Assembly: GCA_009778475.1 (NCBI GenBank)
Contig: WRJS01000029.1
Coordinates: 1 to 34,203 of the forward strand
DNA length: 34,203 nucleotides
Source of the DNA: Kiritimatiellota bacterium
Lineage (GTDB): Bacteria; Verrucomicrobiota; Kiritimatiellia; RFP12; UBA1067
Direction: 5' to 3'
The translations under genes and the position numbers were made by a program. Below, in pieces: positions 7,149 through 14,193 of the stretch; within the stretch, counting starts at the first letter, position 1; each line of letters starts with the position of its first letter. The notes beneath the pieces were generated by a model. The model had not been told where the DNA came from, made no database searches, and saw only the letters and a list, made by a program, of their open reading frames with translations.

Positions 7149-8744
7149 ATGAAGCACCTCTTACTTACCACCGTACTCGCCGCTGGCCTCTTGGCCTGCG
7201 CGAGCCACGCGCAAGAAACCGCCGCCCAGTGGGCGGACAAAAACGTCGCCGCGCTGAAAGCCGCCGTTGAACCGGCCGCGCTGGCCGCGCACGTCAAGCA
7301 GGGCCAGCCCGCCTACGACGCGCTCTTCGCGCAGATCAAGACGGGCGGCGAGTCCGATGCCATCGCGAGCGTCACCGTCGCCGCGCTCTCGCAGTTCGTG
7401 ATGACGCAGCCGAAGGCCGCCCGCAAGGCTTACGCCGACGCGCTCCTCGCCGCCGCGCAGAAAGCGACGGCGCCCGACGTGACGTGCGTGTTCCTCGACC
7501 AGCTGCGCTGGTGCGGACTGCCCGAACAGGCCAAGGCCATCGCCGCGTTCACCAAGTCCGCGGATGCCAGCGTCGCCGAGCTCGCGGCCATCACCGCGTA
7601 TGCCGTCGCCGACGACCGCGCCGTCAAGCTCAAGCCCCCCGCGCCGTCGTCGTGCCTCAGCTTCAATCAGGAGATGGCGAAGCTGTCCGCAAGCGCGCGC
7701 ACCAAACGCCTCATGGAAGCGTTCGACGGCGCGGATAACGGTGTCGCGGGCGCGGCGCTCGTGTGGATGAACGAGAAGGGCAACGTGGAGAAAACCGCCG
7801 ACTGGGCCGCCAAGCTCGCCGCTGTCGCCGACCCCGTGCGCCGCGTGATGCTCATCGACGCGCTCGCCATCCGTGGCGACAAATCCGCCTTCGATGCCAT
7901 CTTCGCTTGCGCCGCCGACGCGGATGCGCTCGTCGTCAAGGCCGCGCTCGCCGCGCTGCTTCAACTGGATGCGACGGGCTTCGTCACGCGCTTTACGGGG
8001 ACGCTGAAAACCATCGACGGCGGCAAGGTGGGGGCTTGGCGCGACGCTGCGCGGCAAGTGCCGACCGCCACGCTCATCAAGCCCCTGCTCGCCAGTTACG
8101 CCACGTTCAACGACGAGGGCAAGAAGCTCGCGCTCGACCTCTTCCGCGAACGCCGCACCGCCGACGCCATGATACCCGCGCTGGCCGCCACGGACTCCGC
8201 CGACGAGAACATGGCCATTGCCGGATACCGCGCCCTGCGCGATGCCGGCACGGTACAGAACGCAGGCGCCATCCTGATGCGCTTGCCGAAAACCGCCGGA
8301 CGTGTCGCCCCCGAAGCGCAGGCCGCCTTTGCCGCGATCGCCAAGCGCGACACCACCGACACCACCGTCGGGCTTCTACGCAAGACCCTCCTGTCCATGC
8401 CCGAGGCCGAGCGCGGGAACCTCTACGAGACCGCCGCGCGCATCGGCGGCAAACAGCTTCTGGACGATGTCGAGAAAGCCGCCACCGCTGCCGACGCGAA
8501 CCTTGCGGGCACAGGCATCCGCGCCCTCTCCGCATGGGTGGACACGGATTCCGTCCCCACGCTCATGCGCCTCGCGCTCACGTCCGCCGACGAGAAAAAC
8601 CGCACCCTCGCCCTGCGCGGCGTACAGCAAAAGCTCAGCGCCAAGAACATCGACAAGAACCCCCTCCGCGAGCAGTGGAACAAAATCCGCGAGACCGAAG
8701 GCAACGCCGACAACAAGGCCGCCATCGACGAACTCTTCAAGTGA
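7149..8744 (+). CDS. Exported HEAT-repeat-like alpha-helical protein
   Basis: A 531-aa protein with a signal peptide (MKHLLLTTVLAAGLLACASHAQ). Cleavage after SHA is likely; LLAC is only a weak lipobox. The mature part is alanine-rich and consists of alpha-helical pairs of about 30-40 residues (for example VVKAALAALLQLDATG, AIAGYRALRDAG, GTGIRALSAWVDTDSVPTLMR), typical of HEAT/armadillo scaffolds. No catalytic motif is visible. AAAGGA at 7137-7142 lies a good distance from ATG 7149. It is separated from the oxidoreductase only by the inverted repeat, so it is probably in the same operon. HEAT-repeat proteins often sit with DUF1080 and Gfo/Idh/MocA genes in Verrucomicrobiota and Planctomycetes; the exact role is unknown. 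Confidence 0.75.
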   Translation: MKHLLLTTVLAAGLLACASHAQETAAQWADKNVAALKAAVEPAALAAHVKQGQPAYDALFAQIKTGGESDAIASVTVAALSQFVMTQPKAARKAYADALLAAAQKATAPDVTCVFLDQLRWCGLPEQAKAIAAFTKSADASVAELAAITAYAVADDRAVKLKPPAPSSCLSFNQEMAKLSASARTKRLMEAFDGADNGVAGAALVWMNEKGNVEKTADWAAKLAAVADPVRRVMLIDALAIRGDKSAFDAIFACAADADALVVKAALAALLQLDATGFVTRFTGTLKTIDGGKVGAWRDAARQVPTATLIKPLLASYATFNDEGKKLALDLFRERRTADAMIPALAATDSADENMAIAGYRALRDAGTVQNAGAILMRLPKTAGRVAPEAQAAFAAIAKRDTTDTTVGLLRKTLLSMPEAERGNLYETAARIGGKQLLDDVEKAATAADANLAGTGIRALSAWVDTDSVPTLMRLALTSADEKNRTLALRGVQQKLSAKNIDKNPLREQWNKIRETEGNADNKAAIDELFK

Positions 8745-9127
8745 CGCCGAGGTGACGCAGATTGAAACCGTAGGGCGGTCCATGTGGTCGCCCTGTTTGT
8801 TTTCGGGGCAATCGAAGAGGTCGTGATATCGTCATTTTAAATTGATGTTGTCACGTATATGGGGTGCGGCGGGTTTCCCCCCTTTGTTGGGAAACCCGTC
8901 GCACGTCATAACACAACGGCACGGCTCCCGATTTTTTGAGGCATTGTATGACAACGCAAGGTAAAATCAGTATAAATCTCAAATACCAATGCCCTGTGAC
9001 TTTGTGCGAAACAATGACGTGGCGTAAAAATTTATTTTTTTCTGCTTGCGTTTTGTGTGGAAACGGCTAATGTGTATCTCGTTGTGATTTGAATGGCCAA
9101 AAGGAGAGAAAAAGGGAGGAGAGTGTT
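8745..9127. other. Gene-free spacer, AT-richer than its surroundings
   Basis: About 380 nt without a credible gene. It contains a long hairpin (8864-8904) and then an AT-rich stretch, AAAAATTTATTTTTTTCTG, around 9026-9044. TTGCGT (9046-9051) and TAATGT (9068-9073), 16 nt apart, could form a weak promoter for the lipoprotein gene. GGAGG at 9116-9120 is its ribosome site. Confidence 0.4.
8864..8904 (+). terminator. Strong hairpin after the HEAT-repeat gene
   Basis: GTGCGGCGGGTTTCCC (8864-8879) pairs with GGGAAACCCGTCGCAC (8889-8904) at 15 of 16 positions with a 9-nt loop. No U-run follows directly, so it may be a bidirectional stem, a 3' protection element or a factor-dependent terminator rather than a classic intrinsic terminator. 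Confidence 0.5.
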
Positions 9128-10045
9128 ATGAAAGTAGTGACGAAGATGATGGCGTGTGTCGCCGCCCTGCTCATGTTGGCGGGTGTTTCAGGCTGCTTAA
9201 CGAACAAGGTGGTGCGCAGTTTTGAGCGAGATATATTTAGGGGGGGGGTGGACTTCATCTGTGTCGAGCAGACAAGCCTTTCGACGGACGGGCGTAAAGT
9301 CACCGACGGGTATATTAGAGAGGGGTGGGATATTTTGCAAGCTTACCGAATTGAAAACCGTAAGGTCACAAGCTGCCGCTGGACAGACAGCTTCAATGAT
9401 TACGCTACAAAGGAAAAATACAAGGCTTTCTACAGCTCCTTGGAGGAACACTTGTGTTCACTCTCCAATCAGCCTAACCGCCTAGAAAAAGATGCCGTGC
9501 ATTCCTCGAAACCACCAGACGCTTCAGTTATTACAGTAACGTCAATGAGGCGTGGCGGAGAGTTGCCGCCGCCCTATCCGTTTAAGGTAGGGATTGCCAC
9601 GTGGGATTATGAGGGCGCACGGGTATGGGCGAATCTGAGCGAGAAAGAAAAAGCAAACTTCAAGCCGTTCTGCACATGGAATATCTGGCGGGTAAGGCAA
9701 TGGGGCGGGACACCCGATGATGCCCCAGCGGAGGTTGCCGCCGCCCGTCAAGCGATGACACAGATGCTGTCCGCGAGCAACCGTAAACTGCGATGCCGCT
9801 CCTACCTGCGGGCGATCCCCCTGTTCACGGAGGCGGAACTGGAGGCTGCGAAAGACGTGCCGCTGATTGATTTGAGCCAGTCACCTAAGTATGTGCGATA
9901 CGCCGCCTGGGTGCCTTACCTCCTCTTCCCCGCTCACGGGTGGGGGCGGCCGTTCCCGACCGTGCGGAAGTATAAGCCGGGGGACGTGTTCAAGGCCAAG
10001 GTGGAGAGCAACTATTTCCTCATCGAGACATTCAAGGGCAGTTGA
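9128..10045 (+). CDS. Lipoprotein of unknown function with a poly-G tract
   Basis: A 305-aa predicted lipoprotein. The leader MKVVTKMMACVAALLMLAGVSGC ends in a VSGC lipobox, so cleavage before Cys23 is expected. The rest is not recognised; it is rich in aromatic and charged residues and ends with RKYKPGDVFKAKVESNYFLIE. The ATG at 9128 was chosen because GGAGG lies 7 nt before it and the signal peptide begins there; an upstream in-frame start at 9089 would bury the leader. A run of nine G (9240-9248) lies within codons 38-41. Base composition is less GC-rich than in neighbouring genes. The stop is 47 nt from the CLCA-like gene, so the two may be cotranscribed and work together at the cell surface. 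Confidence 0.75.
   Translation: MKVVTKMMACVAALLMLAGVSGCLTNKVVRSFERDIFRGGVDFICVEQTSLSTDGRKVTDGYIREGWDILQAYRIENRKVTSCRWTDSFNDYATKEKYKAFYSSLEEHLCSLSNQPNRLEKDAVHSSKPPDASVITVTSMRRGGELPPPYPFKVGIATWDYEGARVWANLSEKEKANFKPFCTWNIWRVRQWGGTPDDAPAEVAAARQAMTQMLSASNRKLRCRSYLRAIPLFTEAELEAAKDVPLIDLSQSPKYVRYAAWVPYLLFPAHGWGRPFPTVRKYKPGDVFKAKVESNYFLIETFKGS
9240..9248 (+). repeat. Nine-G homopolymer in the lipoprotein gene
   Basis: Nine consecutive G within codons 38-41. A gain or loss of one G would truncate the lipoprotein soon after its signal peptide. Confidence 0.9.
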
Positions 10046-10092
10046 AGAAGTTCTAACGTTCTGGAGTTCTAAAGTTAGAAAGAGGAAAAACG

Positions 10093-13000
10093 ATGATGAC
10101 AACGAAATCAATGCAATGTGTGATTGCCCTGTCCGTGCTGGCAGGATGCGGGGGGACGGCTTTGGCCAGACACCCGTGGCTGACGGCGACGACGGTGGAC
10201 GGGAATACGAAACCCTTCTCGGTCGGGCTTGACGCGCCGACGGCAGTGTTCAGGGAAGTGCCGACAAGAGGGGATAAGCCTGGGGTTGTGTCGGGAGGGG
10301 TCCGCTATTTCGATATAGTGATATCGCACTACGGGAGTCCTGACGGGGACAATCGCGGGAATCACCAGCCTGAAGACCCATCGGAATGGTCAGAACAAGA
10401 CAAAATTGAGCGAATGATACAGTTTTTTGCGGATTCAGTGTATGAATCTACTGAAACTGTGCATCGCGTGAAGGACGTGAGACTTTACATGAACAGGAAG
10501 ATGTGGGACAAGTGTGATGTCCAATGGGGCGAAGCAAATACACTAGCGCACACTCACCTGAGAATCGGCTTTGGCGGGGTTATCAGATTCCCGTGTAAAC
10601 TCAGCAATTCACCGTTTATGGAGCAACAGGAGCTTGCTGGCTTTACCTTGGGCCACGAATGGCCGCATTACGCCTACTCCCTGCTTGATGAGTATCTCGC
10701 CCGCGACGGGAAAACAGAATATGATAAGTGGTCTCCCTTGATTCCAAATCCTTCGCTGATGGCGTATGGTCATCACAAGGCAGTGGGGGGACATTACGAG
10801 CACCTCAACTTCTCCGTGAAGTGGCGGGGCGGGTCTCCCGGGAACTTTGGCGCGTATGAAGACACGAAAGAGACCGCGCACCATGCCTTCTACGGGGAGA
10901 GCTGCTGGGAGACGCTGGCGCGCGGCGAGCCGTCAAAATGGCCGTTCAGCGACCGTTTCAGGCGGTGGTGCATCATCAACCCGAGGACGTTCTACCCCGA
11001 GCTGGCGGCGGCCGCGCCGGTAGGATACACCCTGCCAAAGGTTGATTTTAACACATTCAAGCACCTGCCCGAATCGGAGTGGCCGTCGCGTGAGGCGCTG
11101 AACATCATCTGGATGGCGGAACCAGTCATACAGATTGTCTTGGACAGGTCGGGGTCAATGGACGGGACACCGCTGGCGAACGTGAAGGCGGCGGCGCAGA
11201 ACCTGATCGACGTCGTCGAGGACGGAATGTCGGTGGGGGTTCTCGCGTTCGACGACACGGTCTCTACCATCGCATCTATCGTGGAGATCACGAACAAGAA
11301 CGTCCGTGCGGACCTGAAGGCGGCGATCGGGGGCATCACCGTGGGGGGCAGCACGGCGGTGGGCGACGCAATGCAAGAGGCGCTGGACGGGTTGCAGGCC
11401 TACGGTATCTCGAACCGTGCGGCGGCGGTGTTTTTGCTGTCGGACGGCAGCTCAAATGTCGGGCCGGACCCGATGGACATCGTTCCGGCGTATCAGGTGG
11501 CGCATATCCCAATCTTCGGGTTCGGGTACGGGGTCGTTGACCCGCAGCTGGAGGCGGCGGCGCTCAACACGGGGGGTAAATATTACACCGCGCCCGTGAG
11601 CTACAACGCAATCAAAAAAGCGTTCGTGGAGGCGAACGCTTTCTTCGTGAACCGTGCCATCGTGCTGAACGGAAACACGGACCCCACCGTGGCGGTGCCG
11701 GGGGGCAGGGCGGCAACGGAGCCTGTCCATATCCCGTTCCTCGTGGATTCGAGCATGACGGGCATGAGGCTTTCGATTGTCTATGAGGGGCCGGGGGTGT
11801 CGGAGGTGTCGCTCGGCCTGATGGCGCCGGACAGCACGCTGCTGACGGTCGCGCCGGAGGAGGCGCCGGACGGCTCGGTTCTGATGGATTTCCACGTGGA
11901 TAGCCCGGACGCGGGGGAGTGGGCGATTGTGGGCACGCGGCCTGCGGACACGCACCTCTCGTACCTCGCGGACGCGAGGGCCGACGGGGGCTACAGTCTC
12001 GAATGGCTCGCGTTGGAGCAGCCGGACTTTGAGAGCGAGTACCTGACCGTGGTATCCTTGAGCGGTAGTGAGGGGGCGATCGACGGGGCGCACGTGACGG
12101 GGGATATCCGCTTTGACAACGGGGAAATCGTGTCGTGCGTGTTCTCGAATTTCGCAGGGGGGCTTTACGGGGTTTTGAACACGGCGACCCATGCCGGTCA
12201 CGGGACGATGACGGTGACCGCGGGCAACCCGCACGGGGCGGCGGCCTTCACATGGCGCGACGCGCAGGTTGACTGGATCGATGCGGGGGAGGAAGAGGGG
12301 GAAGCAGAGGTTCCGGAGGACGAGCCGATTACGGAAAACTTCATGCGTGTCATCACGGGGCGTATCTTCGTGGAACCCTGCCTCTTCCGTTACGTTGACG
12401 CGGGCCGCCCTGATGACTCGGGCGACGGGCTCACATGGGAAACCGCGTTCCAGTGTATCCAGACGGCCATTGACGCTGTGGAGAACTATGCTGTGATTAC
12501 CGTCACGAACGGCACCTACGCGCCGTTCGCCGTGGCGGGGGACAGGTGGCTCACCATCCGCAGCGTGGAGGGGGCGGCACACACCATCATCGACGGCGGC
12601 GGCACGGCGCGCTGCGCGACGCTGGGCTCGTCGCACACGCACACCGCCGCCGCCCTCACCGGGTTCACGCTGACGAACGGGTGGGCGACCCACGGCGGCG
12701 GGGCGCAGTACGGCACGCTGGACGGTTGCGTGCTGACGGGCAACACGGCGCAGTATTACGGCGGCGGCGCGTATTACGGCGTGCTGAACAACTGCGTGCT
12801 GTCGGGGAATCAGGCGGCGCTCCATGACGGCGGCGGCGCGTGCGACAGCATACTCGACAACTGCGTGCTGACGGGGAACACGGCAATGGGCGGCGGGGGC
12901 GGCGGGTCGGTCAACGGTGCGCTCAGCAACTGCATATTGTCGGGGAACACCGCGGGCTATTACGGCGGCGGCGCGTATTACGGCGTGCTGAACAACTGCG

Positions 13001-13839
13001 TGCTGTCGGGGAACATGGTGAGCGGATGGGGCGGCGGGGCAATGAATGGCTGGCTGTGCAATTGCGCGTTGACGGGGAACGAGGCGGTTTACGGCGGCGG
13101 CGCATTCGCGAGCACGCTGTACGGCAGCACATTGACGGGGAACACGGCGGCTTACGGCGGCGGGGTGTTCGGCCTCGAGGATTTCTATTCTGTGCTGATC
13201 AACTGCATCGTCTGGGGGAATACCTCGGGCGACAGCGCGACAGGAAATTTCAGCGACGATTGCTACCTCAATTATTCCTGTACAACGCCCATGCCCGTCG
13301 GTGGCGCGGGGAACATTGCGCAAGACCCCTTGTTCGCGGATGCGGCCGCCGGGGACTTCCGCCTGCAGGTGGGCTCGCCATGCATCAACGCGGGGAACAA
13401 TGCGACGGATGTCGGGGACGTTGACCTCGACGGGAAGCCGCGCATACGCGACGGCACGGTGGACATGGGCGCGTACGAGTACGCCAGCCTGCGCCCCGCG
13501 CAGGACGTCCCCGTGCCGGTGGCGTTCGACTGGCTGGACCTGTACCTGGGGTGGCAGGGCATCACGGATTATGCGGACCTCGCGCGGGCGCAGGGCTTGA
13601 ACGGCTACCTGTTCTGGGAGTCGCATGTCGCGGGGCTGAACCCGACCGACGCGTCGAGCAAATTCCGCATCACCAACTTCGCCGCCGCTGGCGATGCCGT
13701 CACCGCGCTCGACTGGATACCCCGCCGAAGCGACCGTGTTTACACCGTCATCGGCAAGACCAACCTCATGGATGAAGTATGGCACAGCCCCACGAACGAA
13801 GGGATGCGCTTCTTCCGTGTTCAGGTCGAACTCCCGTAG
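10093..13839 (+). CDS. CLCA-like metallopeptidase / VWA / beta-helix surface protein
   Basis: A 1248-aa multidomain exported protein. The leader contains LAGC at 16-19, a good lipobox, although cleavage after TALA is an alternative. Residues ~30-340 carry HEWPH (188-192) followed by DEY (199-201), the arrangement of the zinc site in CLCA (calcium-activated chloride channel regulator) proteins. A VWA domain follows (about 345-520) with an intact MIDAS: DRSGS at 351-355, Thr421 and Asp451. After beta-rich segments (530-760), residues ~770-1060 form a parallel beta-helix made of GGGAYYGVLNNCVLSGN-like turns. A choice-of-anchor-Q segment (NIAQDPLFADAAAGDFRL to VDMGAYEY, 1074-1130) and a C-terminal module (1140-1248) end it. 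Likely a surface adhesin or self-cleaving protein; the substrate is unknown. AGAGG precedes ATG 10093; ATG 10096 is also possible. Confidence 0.85.
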   Translation: MMTTKSMQCVIALSVLAGCGGTALARHPWLTATTVDGNTKPFSVGLDAPTAVFREVPTRGDKPGVVSGGVRYFDIVISHYGSPDGDNRGNHQPEDPSEWSEQDKIERMIQFFADSVYESTETVHRVKDVRLYMNRKMWDKCDVQWGEANTLAHTHLRIGFGGVIRFPCKLSNSPFMEQQELAGFTLGHEWPHYAYSLLDEYLARDGKTEYDKWSPLIPNPSLMAYGHHKAVGGHYEHLNFSVKWRGGSPGNFGAYEDTKETAHHAFYGESCWETLARGEPSKWPFSDRFRRWCIINPRTFYPELAAAAPVGYTLPKVDFNTFKHLPESEWPSREALNIIWMAEPVIQIVLDRSGSMDGTPLANVKAAAQNLIDVVEDGMSVGVLAFDDTVSTIASIVEITNKNVRADLKAAIGGITVGGSTAVGDAMQEALDGLQAYGISNRAAAVFLLSDGSSNVGPDPMDIVPAYQVAHIPIFGFGYGVVDPQLEAAALNTGGKYYTAPVSYNAIKKAFVEANAFFVNRAIVLNGNTDPTVAVPGGRAATEPVHIPFLVDSSMTGMRLSIVYEGPGVSEVSLGLMAPDSTLLTVAPEEAPDGSVLMDFHVDSPDAGEWAIVGTRPADTHLSYLADARADGGYSLEWLALEQPDFESEYLTVVSLSGSEGAIDGAHVTGDIRFDNGEIVSCVFSNFAGGLYGVLNTATHAGHGTMTVTAGNPHGAAAFTWRDAQVDWIDAGEEEGEAEVPEDEPITENFMRVITGRIFVEPCLFRYVDAGRPDDSGDGLTWETAFQCIQTAIDAVENYAVITVTNGTYAPFAVAGDRWLTIRSVEGAAHTIIDGGGTARCATLGSSHTHTAAALTGFTLTNGWATHGGGAQYGTLDGCVLTGNTAQYYGGGAYYGVLNNCVLSGNQAALHDGGGACDSILDNCVLTGNTAMGGGGGGSVNGALSNCILSGNTAGYYGGGAYYGVLNNCVLSGNMVSGWGGGAMNGWLCNCALTGNEAVYGGGAFASTLYGSTLTGNTAAYGGGVFGLEDFYSVLINCIVWGNTSGDSATGNFSDDCYLNYSCTTPMPVGGAGNIAQDPLFADAAAGDFRLQVGSPCINAGNNATDVGDVDLDGKPRIRDGTVDMGAYEYASLRPAQDVPVPVAFDWLDLYLGWQGITDYADLARAQGLNGYLFWESHVAGLNPTDASSKFRITNFAAAGDAVTALDWIPRRSDRVYTVIGKTNLMDEVWHSPTNEGMRFFRVQVELP

Positions 13840-13857
13840 AGGCTCACGCAAACAGAG

Positions 13858-13877
13858 GACAGGCGTTCCTGCCTGTC
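13858..13877 (+). terminator. Short hairpin after the CLCA-like gene
   Basis: GACAGGC (13858-13864) and GCCTGTC (13871-13877) form a 7-bp stem with a 6-nt loop, starting 19 nt after the stop. No U-run follows, so termination is only a possibility. Confidence 0.35.
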
Positions 13878-13930
13878 TGTGAAAACCAAAAGGCGACCGG
13901 TAACCCTGCCCTCCGTCACCATCACACTCT

Positions 13931-14177
13931 AGTGTCCTGTAAAATACAGATGACGGAATAAAGGATTGCCCTGTTTGGATGGCGTGATATGGAGGGCGAG
14001 ACAGGGGACCCAGTTGGAGGGCGAGACAGGGGACCCCATTGGCACGGCGTGCGGCCAATGGGGCAGGAAGCCGCCGCAATGTGTCTAACGGCTCGCGAGG
14101 ACGCTCGCCCTCCATGTGTTTAACGGCTCGCGAGGACGCTCGCCCTCCATCGTGAAATCTGTGTTTTACAGGACACA
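13931..14177. mobile_element. MITE-like element with TGTCCTGTAAAA terminal inverted repeats
   Basis: The left end GTGTCCTGTAAAATACAGA (13932-13950) and the right end TCTGTGTTTTACAGGACAC (14158-14176) are inverted with one mismatch. Inside are two 25-bp direct repeats starting TGGAGGGCGAGACAGGGG, a GGGGACCCC...CCAATGGGGCA hairpin and two 35-bp tandem units (14081-14115 and 14116-14150) that contain the reverse complement of the GGAGGGCGAGCGTCC module. There is no coding capacity. One end of the same element recurs in opposite orientation at 33929-33996. Mobilisation in trans, for example by a RAYT-type or other transposase, is inference. Confidence 0.7.
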
Positions 14178-14193
14178 GGGTGTCATTTTCTGT

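Noticed and set aside
11452..14115. 887-aa open frame on the minus strand opposite the CLCA-like gene
   Set aside because: Arg-rich shadow; the plus strand has intact MIDAS and HExxH motifs. Its start lies in repeat DNA.
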